Positions 7,056 through 14,675 of a DNA stretch of 26,827 nucleotides are shown piece by piece. Position numbers and translations under genes: made by a program. The notes beneath the pieces are model-generated. The model ran no database searches. It had not been told where the DNA came from and was given only the letters and a program-made list of their open reading frames with translations. Source of the stretch: DATJZH01 sp035499215. GTDB lineage: Bacteria > Actinomycetota > Actinomycetes > Streptosporangiales > Streptosporangiaceae. Positions within the stretch are counted from its first letter, which is position 1; each line of letters starts with the position of its first letter. Location: assembly GCA_035499215.1 (NCBI GenBank), contig DATJZH010000235.1:1-26827 (forward strand), given 5' to 3'.

Positions 7056-8453
7056 TCAGCCCGCCAGCTGCCTGCGCCTGCGGCCGCGAAAGGCGCAGCG
7101 GCGGCTGCGGGGTGCCGCTGGCGCTGCCCCGCGCCCGAACTGAGCTGCCGCGGAGCCGGCCAGCCTGACGGGCTCCGGCTCGCGGTAGCGCCGCGCTGGC
7201 TCACCGGGCTCGGTGAGGTCCGCGCCGGTGTCGGCCTCGGCTGCCGGATCCCTGCCGACCGGACAGGACATGCTGCGCGGGCCGCCGCGGCGGCTGCCCA
7301 GCTCGCTGCCGGGCACCCGGATAACCTCGACGCCAGCCTGCTCCAGCCGCGTGTTGGTGCCGACGTTACGCTCATGGCACACGGCGAGGCGGCGTCCGAT
7401 CGCCAGCACGTTGCCGCCATCGTCCCATTGCTCCCTCGGCCCGGTCAGCGGATCCAGGCCGGTCTCGATGACGTTGAGCCGCTCGATGCCCATGGCCTGC
7501 GCGGCCGCTTCCAGGAACGGCTGCCTGCGCGACACCCGCATGCCGTCATATCGCGGCGTTATCGTATGCGCGATGAGCGTGAAGGCGACGGCGGGGCGCA
7601 TCACCACGGTATCGATATCGATCACCGTGCAGATGGTGTCCAGGTAACCGCCGGCGAGGCTCTGGTCGATCGGCACCGCGAGCACGGTGTGGGCAAGTCC
7701 CGCCTCGAACAGGCGGCGCGCCAGGCGCTCCAGCCCGGCCGGGGTGGTGCGCTCGCCAACGCCCGCGGCGATCACTCCCGGCGCCAGCAGCAGCACGTCC
7801 CCGCCTTCGACCTGCTCCAGGTCCGGGCCGTAGAGGATCTTGGTCCCGGCGAACCGCGGATGGCGGGAATAGATGATCTTCAGGAGTGCGGATTCTCTCC
7901 GCCGGTGGGCTGCGGCCAGGCTGGTGACAGCCACCCGGTCACTGATCCAGAAGCTCGAGTCGCGGCTGAAGACCAGGTTCGGCAGCGGGTCTATCACGAA
8001 GTCGCTGCGGTCCAGCAGCTCGAACACCACGCCCCGGCCCCTGGGCAGCTCGTCCGGTGCCAGTCCCGCGATGAGGACCTGGGCGAGCGCCTCGGGATCC
8101 AGTTCGTCCAGATGAACGTGCAACCGAGCGCGCAGCTCGTCACCGAGAGCCGCGTCGGCCAGGACCGAGGCAATCGCTTCCTGTCGGGCATCCTGGTACT
8201 CGAGCGTGTCCTGCAGCAGCTCGGTGACGTACAGGACCTCCACGCCATGATCGCGCAGCGCCTGCGTGAAGATGTCGTGCTCCTGCTGTGCCCTGCCGAC
8301 CCACGGCAGCGTGCTGAAAAGCAGGCGGTCCCGATGACGCGGCGTGATTCTCTTCAGTTCCAGGCCAGGCCGGTGCACGAGAACGGCCCGGAGTCTGCAG
8401 ATCTCGCTGTCTGCGCCGTGGGTGTAGCTCAAAATTCCCCCCGCTGCCGTCAC
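7056..8453 (-). CDS. Arginine deiminase homologue lacking catalytic Cys and His
   Basis: This 465-residue protein has the guanidino-group-modifying (beta/alpha propeller) fold of arginine deiminase, similar along its length: LRAVLVHRPGLELKRITP, NLVFSRDSSFWI, EQVEGGDVLLL, then RRGGPRSMSCP. Several active-site residues are kept: D165, E216, D219 and D272 match Asp166, Glu224, Asp227 and Asp280 of Pseudomonas ArcA. The catalytic His278 position (MHLDT in the family) is Tyr270 (GYLDT), and the nucleophile Cys406 position is Ser394. Without these, hydrolysis of arginine to citrulline is not expected. A basic tail of about 60 residues follows the usual end. Start is GTG 8453; a TTG seven codons later, behind GGGGGGAA, is an alternative. 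It lies 93 bp downstream of the HATPase gene, possibly co-transcribed. No arcB or arcC is nearby. Confidence 0.85.
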   Translation of the reverse strand: MTAAGGILSYTHGADSEICRLRAVLVHRPGLELKRITPRHRDRLLFSTLPWVGRAQQEHDIFTQALRDHGVEVLYVTELLQDTLEYQDARQEAIASVLADAALGDELRARLHVHLDELDPEALAQVLIAGLAPDELPRGRGVVFELLDRSDFVIDPLPNLVFSRDSSFWISDRVAVTSLAAAHRRRESALLKIIYSRHPRFAGTKILYGPDLEQVEGGDVLLLAPGVIAAGVGERTTPAGLERLARRLFEAGLAHTVLAVPIDQSLAGGYLDTICTVIDIDTVVMRPAVAFTLIAHTITPRYDGMRVSRRQPFLEAAAQAMGIERLNVIETGLDPLTGPREQWDDGGNVLAIGRRLAVCHERNVGTNTRLEQAGVEVIRVPGSELGSRRGGPRSMSCPVGRDPAAEADTGADLTEPGEPARRYREPEPVRLAGSAAAQFGRGAAPAAPRSRRCAFRGRRRRQLAG

Positions 8454-8546
8454 CGCGCCGTGCGTGATGACCCCCCTTGCAAAGGGAGTATCACCCGTTC
8501 GGCGGCAAAATACGCACCACTGCAGGCCGTTGCCGCGGCGAGCCGG

Positions 8547-8960
8547 TTACAGCACCCTCGCCGCCGCGACGCTGCCGTGGTCCTGCGGCGCCTCGATGAT
8601 CGCCCAGACGGTAACCCCGCGATCATCTGAGCGGACCCCCCAGGTCCGCGAGAGGTGCTGGACGATTCCCAGGCCCCGGCCGCCCGGCGAGGAGACTGAT
8701 GCATGGGCGAACTGCGGCCAGGTCGCACTGCCGCCATCGCTGACGGCCAGTTCCACCGAGCCGCCGTGCACCGCCCAGGTCACCTGCAGGCTTGATCCGG
8801 GCAGCGGCCTGGCATGCCGGATGGCGTTGCTCAGCAGCTCGCTGACCACGAGGGCCGCATCGCGGACGGCCCGATCGAAGATGCCGGCCTCGAGCAGCTC
8901 GGCGGTAAGGCGCCGCCGGGCCTCCGCGACGCTGGCGGGGGCGCAAGGCAGGAGCACCAC
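8547..8960 (-). CDS. RsbW/SpoIIAB-type HATPase, anti-sigma regulatory kinase
   Basis: This 137-residue protein is one GHKL ATPase domain: N-box DAALVVSELLSNAIRHA (residues 34-50, Asn45), a DGG motif in the second part, and the lid motif GGRGLGIVQHL. Such stand-alone domains in actinobacteria act as Ser/Thr kinases that bind sigma factors and phosphorylate STAS antagonists. The open frame continues to 9203, but GTG 8960 follows AGGGAG at a six-base spacing and begins right before the domain (VLLPCAPASVAEARR), so the upstream part is probably untranslated. The deiminase-like gene follows on the same strand. The target sigma factor is unknown; the STAS protein at 5762-6100 is a candidate substrate. 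Confidence 0.82.
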   Translation of the reverse strand: MVLLPCAPASVAEARRRLTAELLEAGIFDRAVRDAALVVSELLSNAIRHARPLPGSSLQVTWAVHGGSVELAVSDGGSATWPQFAHASVSSPGGRGLGIVQHLSRTWGVRSDDRGVTVWAIIEAPQDHGSVAAARVL

Positions 8961-9183
8961 GCTCGACTCCCTCACCTCCCTTTGAGCACCCGCCCGATGC
9001 CGTAAAGCGATGGCAAATACTGTCCGCTGCCAGCGGCAATTCCCCGCCCGCGCGCCCCGGAAACCGGCGCGGGCTGCACGGGTACCGCAATCACCTGCCG
9101 GCCAGGACCGGCGGCCCTGATTGTTGCCGCGACGCCGCCGAGCCGAGCCGCAATCGTGACCCGTGGCCAGGTAACGCGCAGGT

Positions 9184-9786
9184 TCACTCGTGCTCCGCGG
9201 CACCCCGGAGGCCCTCCGCGGCCAGGCCCCGTACCAGGCCGCGCAGTCCAGCGGCGAGGCCAGCGCGCTCCTCGGCAGAGAGACCGGCGAGAACCCGCGC
9301 CTGCCGGGAGTGCCATGCCTGCCAGAGCCGCGCCGCCACGTCCCGGCCCTCCGCTGTCAGGTACAGCCGCAGGTATCGCTGATTGGCGGTGTCGCGGCCG
9401 CGCCGGACCCAGCCCTTGCGCTCCAGGCCGGCGGCGAGCCGGCTGACCGTGCTCTTCTCCAGGCCCAGCAGGGCGCCCAGTTCTCCCTGGGCGATACCGC
9501 GGGCGGAGACAAGCTCGATCAGCGCGCGCGCCTCAGAGACCGAAACCGCCGGAAGGCGTCCCGCGCCGGCACCAGCCGCGGCAGAGCCAGCCGCGGCAGA
9601 GCCAGCCGCGCCATCCCCGGCGGAACGGGACCGCGCAGGGCCAGCCGCCACTACCCGGCGGGCCCCGTCGTCATCGGCCGCAATGGCTCCCGTGGCACCG
9701 TTGACCGCTGGGCTTATGATCCGCAGCAGCCGCGTGAGCAGCGCCTCGAGCTCCGCATCACCGGGAGAGTTACTCGCCACGCCCAT
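9184..9786 (-). CDS. MarR-family transcriptional regulator
   Basis: This 200-residue winged-helix regulator has a typical DNA-binding core, IAQGELGALLGLEKSTVSRL (recognition helix), AAGLERKGWVRRGRD, then the wing and YLRLYLTAEGRDVAARLW. MarR proteins bind palindromes as dimers and usually release them on binding a small ligand. Between the first helix and the winged helix there is an unusual Ala/Gly/Arg-rich insertion of about 50 residues, part of it built from a 15-bp repeat. The gene is divergent from a polysaccharide ABC exporter, and a perfect inverted repeat abuts its start codon, suggesting autoregulation and control of the exporter. GTG 9780, two codons later, is an alternative start. 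Confidence 0.88.
   Translation of the reverse strand: MGVASNSPGDAELEALLTRLLRIISPAVNGATGAIAADDDGARRVVAAGPARSRSAGDGAAGSAAAGSAAAGAGAGRLPAVSVSEARALIELVSARGIAQGELGALLGLEKSTVSRLAAGLERKGWVRRGRDTANQRYLRLYLTAEGRDVAARLWQAWHSRQARVLAGLSAEERAGLAAGLRGLVRGLAAEGLRGAAEHE
9574..9612. repeat. 15-bp coding repeat inside the MarR gene
   Basis: Two exact copies of AGCCGCGGCAGAGCC (9574-9588, 9589-9603) and a 9-bp partial third copy encode the Ser-Ala-Ala-Ala-Gly run of the regulator's insertion. The frame is preserved. Confidence 0.8.
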
Positions 9787-9803
9787 AGTTGTACCGCACA
9801 ACT
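9787..9803. promoter_or_regulatory. Inverted repeat operator, probable MarR site
   Basis: AGTTGT, five bases, ACAACT: a perfect 6-bp inverted repeat of MarR-operator size that touches the MarR start codon. A second, looser pair (GTACC at 9791-9795, GGTAC at 9812-9816) overlaps it and reaches the -10 box of the divergent transcript. A bound dimer could therefore block both directions. Binding is inferred, not shown. Confidence 0.55.
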
Positions 9804-9813
9804 GACCTGGTGG

Positions 9814-9819
9814 TACATT
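9814..9819 (+). promoter_or_regulatory. -10 box for leader ORF and ABC exporter
   Basis: TACATT is followed after seven bases by GTG 9827, giving a leaderless layout for the 47-codon ORF that overlaps the exporter permease. The box overlaps the outer inverted repeat near the MarR gene. Confidence 0.45.
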
Positions 9820-9826
9820 CGCGACC

Positions 9827-9970
9827 GTGCAAGCTGCCCGTTCCGACGCCTCGCCGCGCCCCGATCCGGGCCGCCGGCAGCGCAGCCCGGCCGGAACGCG
9901 GCCAGCGCAACGGGACCGCGCCGCCGCTGCGGGCGGCGCGGTACTTCTCGCCGGGCGGTCGCCGTCGTGA
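9827..9970 (+). CDS. Putative 47-residue leader ORF upstream of ABC permease
   Basis: This is a short Arg/Ala/Pro/Ser-rich frame (starting MQAARSDASPRPDPG) with no known domain. Its GTG sits seven bases after TACATT. Its stop TGA overlaps the GTG of the permease as GTGA, the classic arrangement for translational coupling or reinitiation. Composition looks disordered and it may act only by being translated. It may also be chance, since the permease could be read from an untranslated leader. Confidence 0.35.
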   Translation: MQAARSDASPRPDPGRRQRSPAGTRPAQRDRAAAAGGAVLLAGRSPS

Positions 9971-11037
9971 CCGACGACGGCCGGCTGAGCGCGCCGGGCC
10001 ACCTGCCGGCTGGCGCTGACATGCCAGGTGGCGCGGTCGCGACAACGGACCTGCCCGACCGGCCGCTCGCCGAGCTCGCCGCTGAATATGACCTGCGGCC
10101 AAGCGCCGCGCTGCCCCCCGTGCTCACCTACCTCAGGCAGCTCTGGCGGCGGCGGCACTTCATCATGGCGTTCGCCACCGCGCGCAACATCGCGATGTAC
10201 ACCCAGGCCAGGCTCGGCCAGGTCTGGCAGGTACTCACGCCGCTGCTGAACGTCGCGGTTTACTTCCTGATCTTCGGCGTGCTGCTGAACACCAGCCGCG
10301 GGGTTCCGGACTTCCTCTCGTTCCTGGTCGTCGGGGTATTCGTCTTCAACTTCACCCAGCGTGCGTTCATCTCCACGTCCCGGGTGATCATCGACAGCCT
10401 GCCCATGATCCGGGCGCTCCAGTTCCCCCGTGCATCGCTCCCGCTCGCCTACGTGATGATCGAACTGCAGCAGATGGCCGTATCCATGGCCGTGCTTGTC
10501 GTCATCATCCTCATCAGGGGCGAGCCGGTCACCTGGTACTGGCTGCTGGCCATCCCGGTGCTGCTGCTGCAGACCATCTTCAACATCGGCGTCGGGCTGT
10601 TCGGCGCCCGGCTCGGCGCGCAGGTGAACGACTTCAGCCAGCTGCTGCCGTTCGTCATGCGCACCTGGATGTACGCCTCGGGCGTCATGTTCAGCATCGC
10701 GGGCCTGTCGAACAACATCGCCGGCCTTGGGTACAGCGCCTCGCATAAGATCAAGCTGATCCTGCAGCTCAACCCCGCGGCCCTCTATATCACGCTGATG
10801 CGCAACGCGATGCTCAGCTCGCAGCGGCTGAGCGCGCCGGGCAGCAAGCCGTTCAACGCGGTCAAATGCGCCCAGTGGGCCACGAAACTCAGGCAGTTCA
10901 ACTACGACAGCGCCTATTGCCACCCCATCGGCAATCCGGATAACTACTGGTACTACGCCGTAGGCTGGGCGCTGTTCGTCCTGGTAGTCGGGTTCCTTTA
11001 TTTCTGGCGGGCGGAGGTGAAGTACGGCCGTGGCTGA
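9967..11037 (+). CDS. Polysaccharide ABC exporter permease (Wzm/TagG type)
   Basis: This 356-residue ABC-2 type permease has a cytosolic amphipathic N-terminus (LPPVLTYLRQLWRRRHFI) and about six membrane helices, including LLNVAVYFLIFGVLL, SFLVVGVFVFNFTQRAFIS and AVLVVIILIRGE. The large extracytoplasmic loop before the last helix (about residues 258-325) is longer than in typical TagG and contains two cysteines. With the ATPase encoded next, it would export an undecaprenyl-linked glycan across the membrane. The relatives Rv3783/Rv3781 of M. tuberculosis export the galactan precursor. Start GTG 9967 overlaps a putative leader ORF; ATG 10021 is a later alternative. The stop overlaps the ATPase start by 8 nt. 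Confidence 0.88.
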   Translation: MTDDGRLSAPGHLPAGADMPGGAVATTDLPDRPLAELAAEYDLRPSAALPPVLTYLRQLWRRRHFIMAFATARNIAMYTQARLGQVWQVLTPLLNVAVYFLIFGVLLNTSRGVPDFLSFLVVGVFVFNFTQRAFISTSRVIIDSLPMIRALQFPRASLPLAYVMIELQQMAVSMAVLVVIILIRGEPVTWYWLLAIPVLLLQTIFNIGVGLFGARLGAQVNDFSQLLPFVMRTWMYASGVMFSIAGLSNNIAGLGYSASHKIKLILQLNPAALYITLMRNAMLSSQRLSAPGSKPFNAVKCAQWATKLRQFNYDSAYCHPIGNPDNYWYYAVGWALFVLVVGFLYFWRAEVKYGRG

Positions 11038-11851
11038 CCCGCTGGTGATCGTCGACGACCTGCACATCGTCTACCGCGTCTACGGCGCGGGCGGCGACAA
11101 GGGCACGGCGGCTACGGCGCTGCTGCGGATTCTCGGCCGCAAGAAGCGAGGCTCCATCCGTGAGGTGCACGCGATCCGCGGCCTTTCGTTCGTCGCCTAC
11201 CGCGGCGACGCCGTCGGCGTCATCGGCCGCAACGGATCGGGAAAGTCGACGCTCCTGCAGGCGATCGCCGGCCTGCTGCCGCCCGAACAGGGCAACGTCT
11301 ACACCACCGGCGGAGCGTCGCTGCTTGGCGTGAACGCGGCCTTGCTCGATGACCTCACCGGCGAGCGCAATGTCGTCCTGGGCTGCCTGGCGATGGGCAT
11401 GACCAAGCAAGAGACCCGGGACAAGTACCAGAGCATCGCGGAGTTCTCCGGCGTCGGCAGGTTCATCAACCTGCCGATGAAGTCCTATTCCTCCGGCATG
11501 GGCTCGCGGCTGCGGTTCGCGATCGCAGCCGCGAAGACCCATGAGGTGCTGCTCGTCGACGAGGCGCTCGCCACCGGCGACGCGGAATTCCGGGTCAAGA
11601 GCCACAATCGGATCACCGAGCTGCGCGGGGCGGCAAGCACGGTGTTCCTGGTCGCGCACAACCTGGCTGAGATCGAGCAGACCTGCAATCGGGTGATCTG
11701 GATGGAGCGCGGCAAGATCGTCGAGCAGGGCACGGACGTGATCAGCATCGTGGACCGCTACATCGCGGCCTCCGGCGGCGAGCCAGTGCTGCGCGACCCG
11801 GTTACCCGGCAGCGCATCGTCGCCGGCCGCGAGCCGGTGCGGGCCCAGTAG
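11030..11851 (+). CDS. Polysaccharide ABC exporter ATPase (Wzt/TagH type)
   Basis: This 273-residue nucleotide-binding subunit has Walker A GRNGSGKST (residues 66-74), the signature SYSSGMGSRL, Walker B VLLVDEALATGD and the switch histidine in VAHN. These fit the polysaccharide-exporter branch, where a YSSGM signature and an N-terminal extension before Walker A are usual. The C-terminal carbohydrate-binding domain of some Wzt proteins is absent, so substrate recognition would not depend on a Wzt cap. It powers export by the overlapping permease. GTG 11030 lies inside the permease end (8-nt overlap), so the two subunits are translationally coupled. The mycobacterial galactofuranosyltransferase gene (glfT1) that separates these two genes in M. 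tuberculosis is not present. Confidence 0.92.
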   Translation: MADPLVIVDDLHIVYRVYGAGGDKGTAATALLRILGRKKRGSIREVHAIRGLSFVAYRGDAVGVIGRNGSGKSTLLQAIAGLLPPEQGNVYTTGGASLLGVNAALLDDLTGERNVVLGCLAMGMTKQETRDKYQSIAEFSGVGRFINLPMKSYSSGMGSRLRFAIAAAKTHEVLLVDEALATGDAEFRVKSHNRITELRGAASTVFLVAHNLAEIEQTCNRVIWMERGKIVEQGTDVISIVDRYIAASGGEPVLRDPVTRQRIVAGREPVRAQ

Positions 11852-11906
11852 CGCCCGCTCTCTTCGCGGCGGCGCCGGCCGTGCACGGGCACCCCCGCGC
11901 CAGCCG

Positions 11907-13922
11907 TCAGTCCCTGGGCGGGCTGCCAGGCCCGGCGTCGCCACGGCGGGCGGGCGGGACAATCGGATGAGCGGACTTACCCGGCTCGCTCGGACTGCTC
12001 TGGCGCGGTGACCCGGAGCCCGGCTCTGGCGCGCTGTCGGCGGCGTGCCCGGCGCGGCGCAACTGCAGCCGCATGAGGGTGCCGCCGCCGGGCTGCCCGT
12101 GCGCCGCCACCTCGCCGCCCTGGGCACGCGCGAGCTGGCGGACGATATACAGGCCGAGGCCGATCCCGCCGAACCTGCGCCGGTCGCCAGTCTCGCCCTG
12201 GACGAACCGATCGAAGATCCGCTCGCGATCGGCCGGGGCGATGCCGATGCCTTTGTCCTCGATCGTCACCTCGACCATGTCGCCGGACTTCCTGGCCTGG
12301 ATCGCCACCGCGCCGCCATCGGGTGAGTACTTGAACGCGTTCTCCAGCAGCTGGCCTACGATGATGTCGGTGGCCATCGGGTCCCCGTATGCCTCCGGCA
12401 GGTCGTCGGGGATGTCCGCGGCGAGGGTATGCCGGTCCGACAGCGGGCGGAACGCGGTGGCCGCGCCGCGCAGCAGCCCGGCCAGGTCGAATGGCCGGTT
12501 GATCACCGACAGCTGGTCAGCGCCTGCCCGCGAGCCGAGCAGCAGCTGCTCGACCAGCCTGGCCAGCGAGCCGGCCCGGTCGGCGATCGTCTGCACCGCG
12601 CTGCGCCGGTCGGCGTCGGACAACTTGTCCCACCGGTTCGCCAGGGTGCTGGCGAAACCTTGCACCACGGTGATCGGCGTGCGCAGCTCATGGCTCGTCG
12701 TGGCCAGGAAGAGGTCCTTGGCCTCCTCGAGCTCCTTGGCGGCGGTCACGTCGCGGAAATCGAGCACCTGCTCGTCACGACCGGTCAGCCCCGTGCGCAG
12801 CAAGTCGATCCAGCGGCCATTGGGCAGCTGATGAGTCAGCTTCTCGCCGGGCTCCGGCAGCGGGAAGGGCGGCAGCCGGCCGACAGCCGCCTCCGGCGGC
12901 ACCCCGGTCAGCCGGTGCGCTGCCGGGTTCCACTGCCGGACCAGGCCATTGCCGTCCAGTACCGCGATACCGTCGGCGCTTCCGTCGATGACCGCCCGCT
13001 CGTGGGCTCGCTGCCGGACGATTTCCTCGAAAGCGGTGACATTGGACAGCGCCACGCTCGCGTGCCCGGCCAGCAGCTCGAGCAGCTCCAGCTCGACGTG
13101 GCCGACCTTCCGCCGGCTGTAGAGCGCGTAGAGCGCCCCGTAGGGTCGCCCGGCCACGTACGACAGGCTGAGCGTAATGGTATGCAGGCCGGGCAGGGCG
13201 GACCAGATCAGGTCCTCGAAGCGGCCGGACTCGCCCGTGGCCATCATCACGGTCTTGCCGGATCGCATCAGCTGCCCGACCATGCTGCTGGCCAGGTCGG
13301 CGGTCCGTCCGCGCAGCCGGGCGGGCAGTCCGTCCATGCTGACGAGGCGCAGCCTGTCTTTCTCGATCAGGACGAACCCGCCCGCGTCGGCCCTGGTCAG
13401 CTCGCGCAGGCTGGCCGAGATGCGGTCGAGCACCGCCTCCAGCTCCAGCTGTGCGTTCATGTCAGCGACCACGTCGCCGAGCCGGCGCACCACCCGGGCA
13501 CGCTCGGCCATGTAATGGCGGACTGCCTCGTCATCGCCGGTCTGGTGGCAGACGTTCACCCAGCCGACCGTCTCGCCCGTGCTGGCGATCAGCGCGCTGG
13601 CGTCGACCCGCAAATCCAGCAGGCTGCCGTCCTTGCACATCCGGCGGGTTGCGAAGGAGATCTGGCCGCCGCCGCGGACCCGCTCGAGCACTGCGTTGTG
13701 TTCCGCGCGCAGTTCTTCCGGGATGATCGGCGGCTCCAGGCCGACGATCTCTGACGCGGCCCAGCCGAACATCCGCTCCGCGGCCGGGTTCCAGATCAGA
13801 ACGGCCCGGTCGGCGCCGAATGCGATGATCGGATCGGCGGCGCACTCGAGAACGGACCGGGCCGTTGCGTCGATACGGTCACGGTCCGTCGCCGTTGCCG
13901 CCGATATTCTCAGCCCCGCCAC
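11907..13922 (-). CDS. Orphan PAS-GAF-PAS sensor histidine kinase
   Basis: This 671-residue protein has no evident membrane helix, so it is probably a soluble sensor. Order: PAS (about 20-125, WNPAAERMFGWAASEIVG), GAF (about 145-310), a second PAS (about 315-395, WNPAAHRLTGVPPEAAVG), then the HisKA box SHELRTPI with phospho-acceptor His411. The HATPase domain follows: N-box QLLENAFKYSPDGG, DKGIGIAP, FDRFVQG and GIGLGLYIV. A disordered Pro/Ser tail of about 50 residues ends it. No response regulator is adjacent. The frame also allows a TTG start at 13967; I prefer GTG 13922, but neither has a strong Shine-Dalgarno. It faces the exporter genes convergently, and the signal is unknown. Confidence 0.88.
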   Translation of the reverse strand: MAGLRISAATATDRDRIDATARSVLECAADPIIAFGADRAVLIWNPAAERMFGWAASEIVGLEPPIIPEELRAEHNAVLERVRGGGQISFATRRMCKDGSLLDLRVDASALIASTGETVGWVNVCHQTGDDEAVRHYMAERARVVRRLGDVVADMNAQLELEAVLDRISASLRELTRADAGGFVLIEKDRLRLVSMDGLPARLRGRTADLASSMVGQLMRSGKTVMMATGESGRFEDLIWSALPGLHTITLSLSYVAGRPYGALYALYSRRKVGHVELELLELLAGHASVALSNVTAFEEIVRQRAHERAVIDGSADGIAVLDGNGLVRQWNPAAHRLTGVPPEAAVGRLPPFPLPEPGEKLTHQLPNGRWIDLLRTGLTGRDEQVLDFRDVTAAKELEEAKDLFLATTSHELRTPITVVQGFASTLANRWDKLSDADRRSAVQTIADRAGSLARLVEQLLLGSRAGADQLSVINRPFDLAGLLRGAATAFRPLSDRHTLAADIPDDLPEAYGDPMATDIIVGQLLENAFKYSPDGGAVAIQARKSGDMVEVTIEDKGIGIAPADRERIFDRFVQGETGDRRRFGGIGLGLYIVRQLARAQGGEVAAHGQPGGGTLMRLQLRRAGHAADSAPEPGSGSPRQSSPSEPGKSAHPIVPPARRGDAGPGSPPRD

Positions 13923-13989
13923 CCGTCGATGATCCCACCGCCGGGCTGTCCGCGGCCCGGAAACCAAAGGCTACCCGGCGGCTAACGGG

Positions 13990-14001
13990 CGTGACGTCAC
14001 G
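13990..14001. promoter_or_regulatory. 12-bp perfect palindrome upstream of histidine kinase and SSI gene
   Basis: CGTGACGTCACG is a perfect palindrome in the divergent region between the kinase gene and the SSI-like lipoprotein gene. Its place suits an operator for either gene. The regulator is unknown, and GC-rich palindromes of this length arise by chance at moderate frequency. Confidence 0.3.
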
Positions 14002-14147
14002 GTGTAGGCCATTTATCTGCCGTCGCGATCAGCTCGGGTCCCGTCGGCCGGCCCGGCCGTCCCGGGAATCTCCCGCCGTGCGGGCGGCGTGCCAGGCTCG
14101 CGGAACCTCGCCGGGCGGGCGTGCGTCCAATGGTCATGAGGCCGGTA

Positions 14148-14600
14148 ATGCGCCGTGCGCGATCCAGCGGCTGGTGTCTCCTGGTCACCGTGTTGTGCGC
14201 GGTGCTGATAACCGCCTGCGGCAGCGGCTCGGGCGGCTCGGCGAGCAGCAGGACGGCGAGCAGCAGCCCGGCGACCAGTTCCGCGGCGAAGAAGCCAGGG
14301 ATCTCGCTTGACGTCACGGTCACCGGGCCAGCCGGCGTCGCAGCCAGGCACTGGACCCTGCGCTGCGACCCGGCTGGCGGCACGCACCCCCGCCCGGCGG
14401 CGGCATGTCACGTGCTGCAGGCGATTCGGGAGAACCCGTTCGGTCCGCTGCCCAAGGGCATCATGTGCCCCATGATCGTCGCCGGGGCCGAGAAGGCGAC
14501 CGTGACGGGCACCTGGCATGACAGGAAGGTCGACACCACCATCTTCGACGGTGGCTGCTACCTGGCGCGCTGGGCCAGGATCGGCCAGATCTTCAACTGA
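14148..14600 (+). CDS. Subtilisin-inhibitor-like (SSI, I16) lipoprotein
   Basis: This 150-residue precursor has a basic start (MRRARSSGW), a hydrophobic core and lipobox ITAC at residues 21-24. It predicts a diacylglyceryl-cysteine anchored outside the membrane after a Ser/Ala/Gly linker. The rest matches the Streptomyces subtilisin inhibitor family: LRCDPAGGTHPRPAAAC, then MCPMI, VTGTWHDRKVD and GGCYLARW. All four structural cysteines (two disulfides) are present, and the reactive loop C-P-M-I matches the SSI CPMV loop with P1 Met and P1' Ile. It should inhibit subtilisin-type serine proteases at the cell surface. SSI itself is secreted, so lipid anchoring is the unusual part. ATG 14148 has GAGG six bases upstream; in-frame starts at 14121, 14130 and 14136 only lengthen the n-region. 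Confidence 0.85.
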   Translation: MRRARSSGWCLLVTVLCAVLITACGSGSGGSASSRTASSSPATSSAAKKPGISLDVTVTGPAGVAARHWTLRCDPAGGTHPRPAAACHVLQAIRENPFGPLPKGIMCPMIVAGAEKATVTGTWHDRKVDTTIFDGGCYLARWARIGQIFN

Positions 14601-14675
14601 GGCCGCTGAGCCGGCTAGATCGGCACTTCACCTGAGCGCGGGCCGGCTGGCCAGGCGACCCGGCTGAGAGTGCCG

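Noticed and set aside
9190..9966. Long N-terminal extension of the ABC permease
   Set aside because: The frame runs antisense through the MarR gene and its operator; permease homology begins after 9967.
14621..14670. Inverted repeat CGGCACT/AGTGCCG between the SSI and Fpg genes
   Set aside because: The arms are only 7 bp and over 40 bp apart; too weak to call a terminator.
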